Assembly (NCBI GenBank): GCA_947572725.1
Contig: CANPDB010000004.1
Location: forward strand, 1 to 64,000
Direction: 5' to 3'
DNA from: an uncultured Clostridium sp.
GTDB taxonomy: Bacteria; Bacillota; Clostridia; TANB77; CAG-508
Length of the DNA stretch: 64,000 nt
A model generated the notes under the pieces. That model saw only the letters and a program-made list of their open reading frames with translations. It did not search any database and had not been told where the DNA came from. The stretch's first letter is position 1; the number at the start of each line of letters is the position of its first letter. The translations under genes were made by a program, and so were the position numbers. Of this stretch, positions 26,755-36,745 are shown piece after piece.

Positions 26755-28847
26755 TGAGCAAAAAAATAGATATTTATAAAAAGCAAAAGAAAAAGTTAAA
26801 AGTAGAGAATCCAAAGAAAGTAAGTGTAATAATACCGAATTACAATTACGAAAAATTCATAATAGAAAGAATAGATTCAGTATTAATGCAAACATATCCT
26901 ATATATGAGTTAATTATACTAGATGATTGTTCTCCTGATAATAGTGTACAAGTTATACAAGAAAAAATTGAAAAAATAAAGACTGAATATCCAGATTTAA
27001 AAGTTCAATTTATTGTAAATGAAAAAAATAGTGGTGGTTGCGTATTCAAACAATGGAAAAAAGGATTTGAAGCTTCAACAGGGGACTATATTTGGATTGC
27101 AGAGGCAGATGATAGTGCAGAAAATGACTTTGTAGAAAATCTTATAAAAGCATTTGACGACCCAGATGTTGTTTTATCATATTGTGAGTCATCAAGAATT
27201 GATGGAGAAAATAATTTAATAAGAGAAAAATCAGATGATTTATATGATATGTGTAGAACAGGAGAATGGAATAAATCATATATTTGGGATGGAGAAAAAG
27301 AAATTATTGAGCATTTAAGTGTAACAAATACAATATTAAATGTTTCTAGTGTAATGTGGAAAAAACAAGACTATACAGAAATATTAGAAAAAGCGGGAGA
27401 GTTCAAAGTAGCAGGAGACTGGTATATTTATTACAATATATTAAAAAATGGAAAAATAAGTTGGTGTAGTAAGCCACTAAATTACTATAGAAAACATGGG
27501 TCATCAGTTTGTACAGATGTAAAAGCAGAAATAGAATTTAATGAGATATGTACAATACAAGATGAGATATCAAAAAATTATGATTTACCACAAGAAATAA
27601 AGGACAAGCAAGAATTAAGAAGAAGCTTTATGTATCCATTATTGCCACAAAAAGATAATGGAAAGAAAAAAATAGCTTGGGTAATTCCACACCCTGGAAA
27701 AGGTTCAGGAGGACATAGAACAATAATACAAAATGTAAATGCTTTAATTAGAGAAGGATATGAATGTGACATTTTTGTAGAAGAAGATGGTGTTTCAACC
27801 CCACAAATGGTAAAAGATAAAATAAATGAATGGTATGAGCCTTGCGAAGCAGGAGTATATGTTGGTTTTGACTTAAAAAAAGAATATGATTTAATGTTTG
27901 CAACTGGTTGGCAAACAACAGAATTTGTAAGAAAATTGCCAGCAAAGAAAAAAGCATATTTTATTCAAGACTTTGAGCCTTGGTTTTTCCCAATGGGAGA
28001 CCAGTATATAATTACAGAAAATTCATATAGATATGGATTTTTACCAGTAACAATAGGAAAATGGCTAGCACATAAAATGCAAGCAGAATTTGGTACATCA
28101 GCAGAATATTTTGATTTTGGAGCAGATTTAAATATATATAAACCATTAGAAAACATAGAAAAAGAAAATGCAATATGTTTTGTATATCAACCTGAAAAGT
28201 CAAGAAGATGTGACTACATAGGCCTAAAAGCATTAAAAATTCTAAAATCTATGAAACCAGATGTGAAAATATATTTATATGGCTCAAATGTACCAGCTAC
28301 TTTTGATTTTGAATGTGAAAACTTAAATATAATTCCGATACAACAATGTAATGAATTATACAATAAATGTAAAGTTGGAGTATGTATGAGTTCATCAAAT
28401 CCATCAAGAATACCATTTGAAATGATGGCAGCAGGATTACCAGTTGTTGAATTATATAAAGAAAATAATATATACGACTTACCAGATGAGGGAGTTTTGT
28501 TAGCACAACCAACACCAGAAGCCATAGCAACTGCAATAGCACATATAATAGATAATCCAGAAATTGCACAAAAAATGTCTAATTTCGGTAAAGAATATAT
28601 GAAAGATTTCCCATTAGAAAAAGGATTTGAACAATTCTTAAAAGCTGTAAAAGATATGCTTGAAACAGATTATAAGGATATACCAGAAATTGAACTTTTA
28701 TATAAAAAAGAACCGTTTTTAGCTAGTGATGAGGCAATTAAGTGTTCAGAAGAATTAATAAAAATTCAACCAGTTAATAATGTTGTTGATAATCACGGGA
28801 AGATTTATAGGTTTTTAAGAAAAGTAAAAAGAAAATTGGCAAATTAA
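26754..28847 (+). CDS. Two-domain glycosyltransferase (GT2 plus GT4/WsaF-like)
   Basis: 697 residues. Residues 20-270 are a GT-A fold family 2 domain: SVIIPNYNYEKFIIERIDSV, LDDCSPDNS and AEADDSAEND (DXD-like). Residues 300-640 are a GT-B domain: IPHPGKGSGGHRTIIQN, QDFEPWFFPMG and the C-terminal nucleotide-sugar half with SSSNPSRIPFEMMAAGLPVVE. The second half resembles rhamnosyltransferases of the WsaF type, which fits the complete dTDP-rhamnose pathway at 48-52.6 kb. Such fusions add two sugars in succession. Start overlaps the previous stop. Confidence 0.85.
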   Translation: MSKKIDIYKKQKKKLKVENPKKVSVIIPNYNYEKFIIERIDSVLMQTYPIYELIILDDCSPDNSVQVIQEKIEKIKTEYPDLKVQFIVNEKNSGGCVFKQWKKGFEASTGDYIWIAEADDSAENDFVENLIKAFDDPDVVLSYCESSRIDGENNLIREKSDDLYDMCRTGEWNKSYIWDGEKEIIEHLSVTNTILNVSSVMWKKQDYTEILEKAGEFKVAGDWYIYYNILKNGKISWCSKPLNYYRKHGSSVCTDVKAEIEFNEICTIQDEISKNYDLPQEIKDKQELRRSFMYPLLPQKDNGKKKIAWVIPHPGKGSGGHRTIIQNVNALIREGYECDIFVEEDGVSTPQMVKDKINEWYEPCEAGVYVGFDLKKEYDLMFATGWQTTEFVRKLPAKKKAYFIQDFEPWFFPMGDQYIITENSYRYGFLPVTIGKWLAHKMQAEFGTSAEYFDFGADLNIYKPLENIEKENAICFVYQPEKSRRCDYIGLKALKILKSMKPDVKIYLYGSNVPATFDFECENLNIIPIQQCNELYNKCKVGVCMSSSNPSRIPFEMMAAGLPVVELYKENNIYDLPDEGVLLAQPTPEAIATAIAHIIDNPEIAQKMSNFGKEYMKDFPLEKGFEQFLKAVKDMLETDYKDIPEIELLYKKEPFLASDEAIKCSEELIKIQPVNNVVDNHGKIYRFLRKVKRKLAN

Positions 28848-28887
28848 GTTACTGATATATTTTTTAATATTTTCACTAACTTAGATA

Positions 28888-29090
28888 GTTACAATTCAGA
28901 AGTGAAATTATCTACTCGCTCCCAGAGGGTGATAATTATATATTTTTTCACTGCCCCATCCTAAAAATTCTAAAGAAAAGTTTAGAAAACTTTTCTAAGA
29001 ATTTTTGGACGGTCACCCCGGAGTCGTTCAAAAAGTATCTAATTATAACCCTCTTCGCGCTATTTGAATTTATTTAATCTGAATTGTAAC
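28888..29090 (+). repeat. Palindromic four-box repeat, copy 4
   Basis: Ends are GTTACAATTCAGA and its exact complement TCTGAATTGTAAC. Box 1 ACTCGCTCCCAG, diverged boxes 2 and 3 (TGCCCCATC, GGACGGTCACCCC) and box 4 CTCTTCGCGCTATT are present. The arm sequences GGGTGATAATTATA and TAATTATAACCC differ from other copies yet still pair. It fills the 399-base gap between two glycosyltransferase genes, which otherwise shows nothing clear. Confidence 0.83.
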
Positions 29091-29246
29091 AAAAAATAGA
29101 AGGGTAACTATTTAGATTGCTAATTATGTATTAGCTCACAAGAGTTTATATTAAAATGACTAGGTTTGAATATTAACAATAGAGGAGTGTAAAGTCAAAA
29201 ACTTTTTTAAATAGATTTAAGTCTAAAGAAAGGAACGATAGTAACA

Positions 29247-30908
29247 ATGAAATCTTTGGCAATAAAAATAAAGAACATAATAGTAAAAATAAAACAAAGT
29301 GGCATTAAAGGAACATTTATAAAAATCAGTAACAAAATAAGATATGGAAAAGCAGTATTAGATGAATATGCAGAATGGATTAACAATAACGAGCCTAAAA
29401 AGAAAGATATAGAAAAACAAAAAAGCTATATATCTTGTCAAAACATAAATTTTGAAATTATATGTAAAAATAATGAAGAACTAATTAATAGTATAAAACA
29501 ACAAACATATTCAAAATACAAAATATCTAATATTGATAAAAACAGTGAAATTGAAAATATCGTTGAAAATTCTGAAAGTGATTATATAGTGTTTGTTGGA
29601 GATGATATTACATTACTTCCATTTACATTATATGATCTTGTAATAACAATTGAACATAGGGATTGTATGTTAATATATTCAGATAATGACAAGTTAATTG
29701 ATGGAAAAAGAATAAAGCCACATTTTAAACCAGGATTTGCCAAAGATACAATTCTATCACAAAACTATATAGGTGGATTTATCGTAGTAAAAACAGACTT
29801 CCTAAAAACACATAAAGAAATATTAAAAGATTTAAATAAAAACATAATATATGATATAATATTGCAAATAAGTGAAAAGACAAGAAAAATAGAACATATA
29901 CAAAAAATATTATATCATGAAACAGTTGATAATATTGAAATAGATACAGAAGATGAAAAGCAAATAATAGAAAAACATTTAAAAAGAACAGGCTTAGAAT
30001 ATGAAAATATTGAGGACGGAAAATTCACAGGGCAATATAAAATTAATTATAAAATAAAAGGAAATCCTTTAGTATCTTTAGTTGTACCAAATAAAGATTA
30101 TATAGAAGATTTAGACAAATTAATAAAATCAGTTGAAAAATCAACATATGAAAACTACGAAATTGTAGTTGTAGAAAATAACAGCGAAAATAAGGAAACT
30201 TTTGAATACTACGAAAAAATTTCAAAAGAAAATGAAAAGGTAAGAGTTGAAAAATTTGAAATAAATTATTATAACTTTTCAGCAATAGTAAATTTTGGAG
30301 TAGAAAAAGCAAAGGGAGAGTATGTAATTTTAATAAATAACGACATAGAAATAATAACACCAAATTGGATTGAAGAAATGCTTATGTATACACAAAGACC
30401 TGATGTTGGTATATGTGGAGCAAAATTATATTTTCCAGATAGAAGTATTCAACATGCTGGAGTAACAATTGGAATAAGAGGACTAGCAGGTCATAGACAA
30501 AGAGAAGTTAAAGAAGAAGATTTTAAACCAGATGATTATATAAACATTGTACAAGACCTAAGTGCTGTAACAGCTGCTTGTTTTATGGTAAAGAAACAAT
30601 TATATATTGATATGCTAGGTTTTGATGAAAAATTAGCAGTAGCTTTTAATGATGTAGACTTTTGTTTAAAAGTAAGAGTAGATAGATATTTAGTAGTATA
30701 CAATCCATTTATAGAAGCATATCATTATGAATCAAAATCAAGAGGGGAAGACAACAAAGACCAAGAAAAACAAAAAAGATTTGCAAGAGAATATGAAATA
30801 TTTGTAAAAAGATGGACAAAGGTTATTGGAAAGGGAGATCCTTATTACAATGTAAACTATATATTAAATACTGATTTGCCAAAGATTAATTATAATAAAA
30901 TTCAATAA
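29247..30908 (+). CDS. Family 2 glycosyltransferase (rhamnosyltransferase-like)
   Basis: 553 residues. An N-terminal region (about 60-240) looks like a degenerate or accessory GT2 domain (FVGDDITLLPFTLYDLVI). The active GT2 domain begins near 270: SLVVPNKDYIEDLDKLIKSV, VVENNSENKE, INNDIEI (DXD-like), then GVCGAKL-type sequence, SIQHAGVTIG and FNDVDFCLK. The pattern matches bacterial rhamnosyl/galactosyl GT2 enzymes. AAAGGAACG lies before the ATG. It starts a new module after repeat copy 4. Confidence 0.85.
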   Translation: MKSLAIKIKNIIVKIKQSGIKGTFIKISNKIRYGKAVLDEYAEWINNNEPKKKDIEKQKSYISCQNINFEIICKNNEELINSIKQQTYSKYKISNIDKNSEIENIVENSESDYIVFVGDDITLLPFTLYDLVITIEHRDCMLIYSDNDKLIDGKRIKPHFKPGFAKDTILSQNYIGGFIVVKTDFLKTHKEILKDLNKNIIYDIILQISEKTRKIEHIQKILYHETVDNIEIDTEDEKQIIEKHLKRTGLEYENIEDGKFTGQYKINYKIKGNPLVSLVVPNKDYIEDLDKLIKSVEKSTYENYEIVVVENNSENKETFEYYEKISKENEKVRVEKFEINYYNFSAIVNFGVEKAKGEYVILINNDIEIITPNWIEEMLMYTQRPDVGICGAKLYFPDRSIQHAGVTIGIRGLAGHRQREVKEEDFKPDDYINIVQDLSAVTAACFMVKKQLYIDMLGFDEKLAVAFNDVDFCLKVRVDRYLVVYNPFIEAYHYESKSRGEDNKDQEKQKRFAREYEIFVKRWTKVIGKGDPYYNVNYILNTDLPKINYNKIQ

Positions 30909-30918
30909 GGAGTCATCT

Positions 30919-33030
30919 ATGAAAACAAAAAAATCAATAAAAATAAATAAGAAAATGTTATTGACTATTTTTTTATTAATATTACCAATATTGCTTGAAA
31001 TTGTATTATTTTCTGGAATAGCAATTAAAAAAGCTACATTAGTAAGAATTGCATTAATATATGGAATAGAATTTTTATTTGTTATTTATAAAATATGTGA
31101 TAAAAATAAAGAAAAAATAAAAAAAATATTAAACATTATAATAGAAAAAAGATATATTATAATACCAATTATATTTGTAATATGTGTTATATTTAAGATA
31201 AACTTTTCTTCTATAAATATGTGGTCAGGCTTTTTAAATGAAACAGATACAGCAAAAAATATTGTAGGAGATTCAAGAGAAATAAGAGCAGACGAATGGC
31301 TTGTACAATCTCCTTTACTTTTAGCGCAAACTAAAAATGAGGATGGATATACCAAAACAAATAAGCATATTATGCAAGGAAATTGCAACTTATTATTAAA
31401 TCCAGTACCAGTATGGGATATAACTACAATATCAAAACCACTTACTTGGGGATTCTTGTTATTTGGTACAGAATATGGATTTTCTTGGTGGTGGATGTTA
31501 AGACTATTGCTATTATTAATAGTATCTTTTGAACTATCAAGAATTATAAGTAAAAAAGATAATTTATTATCAATAACAGGAGCACTATTACTAGGACTTG
31601 CACCTTGCTTAATGTGGTGGTTTAGTTCTGCAATTATAGATGCATATATATGGGGAATAGCAGTTATAGTATTATTCAACTATTATATGGAAAATATAAA
31701 TTGGAGCAAATATAAAAAACTCTTAATAGCATTAGGAATGGTTATATCAATACCAGCATTTGCATTTGCGTTATATCCGGCATATCAAGTGCCACTTGCT
31801 TTTGTAATAATCATTTTCCTAATCAATAATCTAATAAAACATTGGAAAGAACTAAAAAAGCAAGATTACATTATTATGGGAGCAACATTGGTAGCTTCTT
31901 TAGGAATATTAATATATTTTGTACTTACAGCATGGCCAGATATACAAACAATGATGGGAACAGTGTATCCAGGAGCAAGATTTGAAACAGGTGGAGACTA
32001 CACAATAAATCAATTTACTTCACGCTTTACAAACTTATTTCTACCACATTCTGAAAGAGTTGTAAATCCTTGTGAAATAAGTACTTATATGTTTCCAATG
32101 ATAGGACTAGCTATACTAGTTATATATAACTTTAAAAACAAAATTAAAACTAAAGAAATATCAAAAACAGATAATTTTTTAGAAATAGGTTTAATATTAT
32201 TATTTGCATTTTTAGGTATATGGATATATATAGGATTTAATGATTTATTAGCTAGAATTACATTTTTATATTATTCACCTGCTCCACGAACACAACTAGT
32301 TTTTGGATTAATTGGAGTAATATTAGTATTAATGCTATTGAAAAAACATCAAGGAAAAGAAATATTAAACAAAACACAAGCAATAATAGTATCTATTGCT
32401 GTTGTGATAATTTCATTTATACTAATAAAAAATTCAACATATAAAGAATTTTTCTCGATGATAAAATTAGAAATACTAGCAGTTGTATTATTTAGTAGCA
32501 CATACACATTAATTACATTAAATAAAAAAGCATTTTGCTATATTATGTGCATAGTAGCAATAGTAGCAGGAGCAACAATAAATCCGATAGTGTCTGGAAC
32601 AGATATTATATATAAAACAAGTATAGCTAAAGAAATACAACAAATATATGAAGAAGATAAAGAAGCACTTTGGATAGGAAGATATAATTGGAGTGGACAA
32701 TATTTATCTGCTAATGGAATAAATGTATTAAATGGAGTGAATTTTTATCCTAATTTTGAATGGCTTAATAAAATAGATCCAACAGGGGAGTATAACGAAG
32801 TTTATAATAGATATGCTCATATAGGAATTATATTGGCTGATAATACAGAATTTAAATTACTTTCTCCAGATAGTTATGAAGTTAGAGTTACTTATGATAA
32901 TTTGAAAGATCTAAAGGTAAAGTATTATTTTACTGATACAGAATTGACAGATAGTATTCAAGAGAAATTTAATATAACAGTGAAATATGAAAATAAAAAT
33001 AAAAAACAATATATTTATCAAATTAATTAG
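30919..33030 (+). CDS. Polytopic membrane protein of glycan locus (GT-C-like)
   Basis: 703 residues with about 12 hydrophobic helices and a large C-terminal outside domain. A loop after the second helix pair reads SREIRADEWLVQSPLLLAQT, a conserved feature of a family of bacterial membrane proteins in capsule and teichoic clusters, suggestive of a GT-C transferase acting on lipid-linked sugar outside the membrane. No definitive catalytic motif can be assigned. It is 10 bases after the preceding glycosyltransferase. Confidence 0.65.
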   Translation: MKTKKSIKINKKMLLTIFLLILPILLEIVLFSGIAIKKATLVRIALIYGIEFLFVIYKICDKNKEKIKKILNIIIEKRYIIIPIIFVICVIFKINFSSINMWSGFLNETDTAKNIVGDSREIRADEWLVQSPLLLAQTKNEDGYTKTNKHIMQGNCNLLLNPVPVWDITTISKPLTWGFLLFGTEYGFSWWWMLRLLLLLIVSFELSRIISKKDNLLSITGALLLGLAPCLMWWFSSAIIDAYIWGIAVIVLFNYYMENINWSKYKKLLIALGMVISIPAFAFALYPAYQVPLAFVIIIFLINNLIKHWKELKKQDYIIMGATLVASLGILIYFVLTAWPDIQTMMGTVYPGARFETGGDYTINQFTSRFTNLFLPHSERVVNPCEISTYMFPMIGLAILVIYNFKNKIKTKEISKTDNFLEIGLILLFAFLGIWIYIGFNDLLARITFLYYSPAPRTQLVFGLIGVILVLMLLKKHQGKEILNKTQAIIVSIAVVIISFILIKNSTYKEFFSMIKLEILAVVLFSSTYTLITLNKKAFCYIMCIVAIVAGATINPIVSGTDIIYKTSIAKEIQQIYEEDKEALWIGRYNWSGQYLSANGINVLNGVNFYPNFEWLNKIDPTGEYNEVYNRYAHIGIILADNTEFKLLSPDSYEVRVTYDNLKDLKVKYYFTDTELTDSIQEKFNITVKYENKNKKQYIYQIN

Positions 33031-33048
33031 TCAAACTGTTAAATATGT

Positions 33049-33079
33049 ACTCGCTCCCAAGAGTTTATATTTCAATATA
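33049..33079 (+). repeat. Solo half of the palindromic repeat, copy 5
   Basis: Only ACTCGCTCCCA and the left arm (AGAGTTTATATTTCAATATA) remain, 19 bases after the membrane protein stop. A remnant or half-element. Confidence 0.6.
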
Positions 33080-33110
33080 ATGTGAGACTTAAGAAAGGAA
33101 TAAGATTAAT

Positions 33111-33842
33111 ATGAATAAAAAAATATTATTAATAATACCAGCTTATAATGAACAAGAAAATATACTAAAAGTTTGTAAAACAATAGAAGAATACAATGAA
33201 AAAAACAATAGAAATTTAGAGTATATTGTTATAAATGATGGCTCAAAAGATAACACATTAAAAATACTACAAGAAAATAAAATAAGACATATTAATCTAA
33301 TTCATAATTTAGGAATAGGTGGAGCTGTACAAACTGGATATAAATATGCATATGAAAATGGATATGATATAGCACTACAATTTGATGGAGATGGTCAACA
33401 CGATATAAACTATGTTGAGAAAATATGCAAACCTGTAATAGATGAAGAAGTTAATATGTGTATAGGTTCAAGATATTTAGATAAAACATCTAGTGAATTT
33501 CAATCTACTTTTATGAGAAGATTGGGAAAAAATATAATTTCATTTTTAATTAGGATACTATGCAAAAAAAATATAACAGACCCAACTTCAGGTTTTAGAG
33601 TAGTTGACAAGGAAATAATAGAAATGTTTGCAAAAGATTATCCAACAGAATATCCTGAGCCAGAATCTACAATGAAAGTTCTAATTCACAAATATAAAGT
33701 AAAAGAAATTCCTGTAAGTATGAATGAAAGAGTAGGAGGAAAATCTTTTGTAAATATTTGGACAAGTGCAGATTATATGATAAAGGTTAGTTTAACACTA
33801 ATATTAGATAGTATAAATTTGAAAAAGAAGGGAGATATATAA
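33111..33842 (+). CDS. Dolichol-phosphate-mannose synthase-like GT2
   Basis: 243 residues with motifs IPAYNEQENILKVCKTIEEY, VINDGSKDNT, FDGDGQHD (DXD) and GSRYLDK. The short form without C-terminal membrane helices matches polyprenyl-phosphate glycosyltransferases that load a sugar onto undecaprenyl phosphate. The next gene, a DUF2304 membrane protein overlapping by one base, is a frequent partner of such enzymes and probably anchors it. Confidence 0.88.
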   Translation: MNKKILLIIPAYNEQENILKVCKTIEEYNEKNNRNLEYIVINDGSKDNTLKILQENKIRHINLIHNLGIGGAVQTGYKYAYENGYDIALQFDGDGQHDINYVEKICKPVIDEEVNMCIGSRYLDKTSSEFQSTFMRRLGKNIISFLIRILCKKNITDPTSGFRVVDKEIIEMFAKDYPTEYPEPESTMKVLIHKYKVKEIPVSMNERVGGKSFVNIWTSADYMIKVSLTLILDSINLKKKGDI

Positions 33843-34205
33843 TGGCACTTAATTTAAGAATTGCATTAATAATAATTACCTTAATATATCTATTTCTAGT
33901 ATTAAAGAAAATACACAGTAAAAAATTACAAATGTCATTTTCAACTTTTTGGATAATAAGTCGGAATATTATTAATTTTAGCAATAGCAATACCTAATTT
34001 TATAGAAAAACTAACAGGTATATTAGGTTTTGAAGTACCAGCTAATATGCTATTTTGCATAACAATTTTTGTAGCATTTTATTTGATATTTAACCTTACA
34101 GTTAGACTATCAAATGAAGCCAAAAAAAACATAACATTAATACAAGAAATTTCACTTTTAAAGGAGAAAATATCAAAAATAGAGGAAAAATCAGATGGAA
34201 AATAA
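33842..34205 (+). CDS. DUF2304 family membrane protein, read through a +1 shift at CGG 33962-33964
   Basis: 120 residues when shifted. The zero frame gives the first membrane helix (LRIALIIITLIYLFLVL), the family stretch MSFSTFWIIS, then CGG and a stop 11 codons later. Skipping the C gives GILLILAIAIPNFIEKLTG, a second helix, then a third helix FCITIFVAFYLIFNL and a charged coiled-coil tail ending at 34205. Glycine follows the conserved Trp-Ile-Ile-Ser stretch. It probably partners the preceding polyprenyl-phosphate glycosyltransferase. The stop overlaps the next start (ATG 34195). Confidence 0.72.
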
Positions 34206-35235
34206 ATATAAATTATCAATTGTAGTATTAGTATATAATTTAGAAAAATATTTGCCAAGATGCTTAGATGCGTTAGTAAATCAAACATTAGAGGATATTG
34301 AAATATTATGTGTAGATGATGGTTCAACTGATTCAGCACCACAAATAATTGATGAATATGCACAAAAATATCCAGACAAAGTAAAAGCATTTCACAAAGA
34401 AAATGGTGGAGAATTTACGACAAGAAATTATGGACTAGAAAAAGCTACTGGTGAATATGTAACATTTGTTGATACAGATGACTATGTAGAGTCCAATTGG
34501 GCAGAAAAGTTATACAATGCAGCAAAAGAGAATAATGCAGATTTGGCAGTATGTGCCTTTGAAAGAATAGATTTAAAAACAAATAAAGTAGTTGGAAAAG
34601 ATATGACTCATTTTGGAAATACATGCAAAAAAATTGTGCCAGATGACGATTTTATGGTATTTATTAACCCAGCTCCTTGGAATAAAGTATATAAAAGAGA
34701 AAAAATAAAAGACTTGCGTTTTATGAACTTTAGAGGTTTTAATGATACTATGTTTCTAGCAGAATGTTATACAAGGATGGATAAAATAGCATTTATACCA
34801 GATGTGTTATATCATTACTATTTAAGATATGATTCTCAAATTCATACAGTAAACAAACAAGATGTAGAAAATTTGAAAAAGCATTTGTTAGAAGTTAAAG
34901 ATTTTTATATTAAATCCGGAAAATATGAAGAAATGCGTTATATATTAGACCTAATGGCTTTAATTCATTTGGGAATTTCAGTAATGTATAGGGCATCATA
35001 TGATAAAGAAATTGATATAAGACAAATGATAAAAGAAACTATAAAATATTTGGATGAGAATTTTTCTACTTGGAGAAAAAGTCCTTTTCTAAAGTTTGGT
35101 TATTCTTTCAAAAGGGGTTTTACTCATGTGGGTCTTTGGGGAATATCTAAATTGTATAAATGGCATATGCCTATGGTGTATATAAGAGTTTATCGTTTTG
35201 TAGTGGATAAATTGAAAATTGATATTAAATGGTAG
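34195..35235 (+). CDS. Family 2 glycosyltransferase (EpsJ/CpsJ-like)
   Basis: 346 residues. GT2 motifs: SIVVLVYNLEKYLPRCLDAL, CVDDGSTDSA and FVDTDDYVE (DXD), followed by a helical C-terminal region with no membrane segments. The donor sugar cannot be told from sequence. It overlaps the DUF2304 gene by 11 bases, so the two are probably coupled; production of this enzyme would then partly depend on ribosomes passing the CGG site upstream. Confidence 0.87.
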   Translation: MENKYKLSIVVLVYNLEKYLPRCLDALVNQTLEDIEILCVDDGSTDSAPQIIDEYAQKYPDKVKAFHKENGGEFTTRNYGLEKATGEYVTFVDTDDYVESNWAEKLYNAAKENNADLAVCAFERIDLKTNKVVGKDMTHFGNTCKKIVPDDDFMVFINPAPWNKVYKREKIKDLRFMNFRGFNDTMFLAECYTRMDKIAFIPDVLYHYYLRYDSQIHTVNKQDVENLKKHLLEVKDFYIKSGKYEEMRYILDLMALIHLGISVMYRASYDKEIDIRQMIKETIKYLDENFSTWRKSPFLKFGYSFKRGFTHVGLWGISKLYKWHMPMVYIRVYRFVVDKLKIDIKW

Positions 35236-35244
35236 TTAAATTAA

Positions 35245-35505
35245 GTTACAATTCACAGCTTAAATAAGAATAATCAAATTTATTATATTTTTTCTAAAGT
35301 GACTCCCCACTACGGACCAACTGTAACTAAAGTAACAGTTGGTAACCTTGTCGGTCCCCCCGAATTGTCACTTTATAAAACATATAATAAATTTAATGTA
35401 AATTTTTAATAATTGAGTATTTTTTAATGGTTCCCACAATTTCACTTCAAAATATAAAAATATAAACTCCTTCGCGCTATTTAGAAAATTAATTTGAATT
35501 GTAAC
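35245..35505 (+). repeat. Palindromic repeat, copy 6 (composite)
   Basis: Outer ends GTTACAATTCA and TGAATTGTAAC are complementary. Box 1 is missing. The interior has an extra hairpin, CCAACTGTAACT/AGTAACAGTTGG, then two box-3-like segments (GTCGGTCCCC and TGGTTCCCACAATTTCAC) and box 4 CCTTCGCGCTATTT. It looks like a fusion of two degenerate copies. It fills the 290-base gap. Confidence 0.7.
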
Positions 35506-35526
35506 AAAAAATACAAGGAGAAAGCA

Positions 35527-36438
35527 ATGGAAGATAAAAAAGTTGCTGTTGTTTTATCAACATATAATGGAGAAAAGTACATAAAAGACCAAATTGATAG
35601 TATATTAAGACAAACATATAAAAACATTGAAATATATGTACGAGATGATGGGTCAAAAGATAGAACAGCTGAAATATTAAATGAATATCAAAAACAAGGA
35701 AAAATCAAATTATATGTACAAGAAAATGTTGGTTTTATAAAAAGCTTTTTTAAATGTTTATCATTTTGTAATGATGCAGATTATTATGCATTTTGTGATC
35801 AAGATGATATATGGTTTGAAGAAAAAATTGAAAGGGCAGTAAAATTATTAAATGAGAAAAAAGCAGATGTACCATTATTATATTTTTCAGATTATGACTA
35901 TTATGATGAAGATATGAATTTTGTTTCACATTTTAAATCACATAAAAAAGGCCCATCTTTTAGAAACTCCATTGTGGACTGTATAAATATGGGAATTAGT
36001 ACTGTTATAAATAAAAAAGCTAGAGATATTATGGTAGAAGCGGAAATACAAAAAAGTTGTGGACATGATTGGACAGCATATATGATATGTAGTGGTTTAG
36101 GAGAAGTGATTTATGATAAAATACCAACAGTAAAATATAGAAGAACAGGGAATAATGTCAGTGCTGGTGGTAAAAGTTTTATTTCTTTTCAAATATGGAG
36201 AATTAAGAAATTTTTCGTTAACGACTATTTTTCAAATGTAAAAGACGAAATAATTGAATTTGAAAAATTATTTGGAGAGAAATTGTCTGAAAAAGATAGA
36301 AAATTGTTAAGTTTATTTACAAATGAAAAATATAGTTTTGTAAATGCTATAAAAAAGGTTTTTTATCCTAAAATGTTTAGACAGAAGTTGATTGATGAAC
36401 TTATGATAAGATTTATATTTTTAATTGGAAAATTGTAA
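35527..36438 (+). CDS. Family 2 glycosyltransferase (RgpB-like)
   Basis: 303 residues with VVLSTYNGEKYIKDQIDSIL, VRDDGSKDRT, FCDQDDIW (DXD) and DWTAYMICSG. The pattern matches rhamnosyl- and galactosyltransferases of streptococcal rhamnan and capsule clusters. ATG 35527 has AAGGAG upstream; an earlier in-frame ATG (35494) lies in the repeat's right end and lacks a ribosome site. Confidence 0.87.
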   Translation: MEDKKVAVVLSTYNGEKYIKDQIDSILRQTYKNIEIYVRDDGSKDRTAEILNEYQKQGKIKLYVQENVGFIKSFFKCLSFCNDADYYAFCDQDDIWFEEKIERAVKLLNEKKADVPLLYFSDYDYYDEDMNFVSHFKSHKKGPSFRNSIVDCINMGISTVINKKARDIMVEAEIQKSCGHDWTAYMICSGLGEVIYDKIPTVKYRRTGNNVSAGGKSFISFQIWRIKKFFVNDYFSNVKDEIIEFEKLFGEKLSEKDRKLLSLFTNEKYSFVNAIKKVFYPKMFRQKLIDELMIRFIFLIGKL

Positions 36439-36445
36439 TGTTTGC

Positions 36446-36474
36446 TTGTTTTTTATAAAAATATATTATATAGT
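36446..36474 (+). promoter_or_regulatory. Promoter of candidate type I toxin mRNA 2
   Basis: TTGTTT and TATAGT with a 17-base spacer. Confidence 0.5.
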
Positions 36475-36533
36475 ATTAGTATAGGAAATAAGAATAAGCG
36501 TGTGTGGTTGCCTCCAATGAGGAGGTGAGGCGT

Positions 36534-36653
36534 ATGATAGAGTCATATTTATTTGGACTAATATACATATTATTTTATTCATTAATAATAACAACTATCG
36601 TCGCAATTGCCTTAATTATAACAATAGTAATAATTCTGTGTAAGAGCGAATAA
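36534..36653 (+). CDS. 39-residue single-helix membrane peptide, candidate type I toxin
   Basis: Begins MIESYLFGLIYILFYSL and is hydrophobic up to a short charged end CKSE, matching holin-like/Fst-type toxins in size and layout. The ribosome site GGAGG is sequestered by CCTCC upstream (GCCTCC-AATGA-GGAGG hairpin, 36510-36525), a common feature of toxin mRNAs in type I systems. The mRNA ends at a perfect 11-bp hairpin with T-runs on both strands. The unit is bounded by inverted copies of TATAGGAAATAA and GTGGTTGCC. No homologue search was possible. Confidence 0.65.
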   Translation: MIESYLFGLIYILFYSLIITTIVAIALIITIVIILCKSE

Positions 36654-36658
36654 CCAAT

Positions 36659-36697
36659 AAAACAACACACTAGCTTTCCCGAGCACTGTGTTGTTTT
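36659..36697. terminator. Shared bidirectional terminator of TA module 2
   Basis: AAAACAACACA pairs perfectly with TGTGTTGTTTT; T-runs occur on both strands, so the toxin mRNA and the antisense RNA can both end here. Confidence 0.82.
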
Positions 36698-36739
36698 CAA
36701 CATATATCGGCAACCACCTTAGTGGATTCTTTATTTCCT
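36659..36739 (-). ncRNA. Candidate antisense antitoxin RNA 2
   Basis: From the consensus minus-strand promoter at 36746-36774 to the shared terminator, about 80 bases. Its overlap with the toxin mRNA is the terminator hairpin. It begins with sequence similar to the toxin mRNA leader (GGAAATAA and GTGGTTGCC) because of the flanking inverted repeat. Confidence 0.5.
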
Positions 36740-36745
36740 ATAATT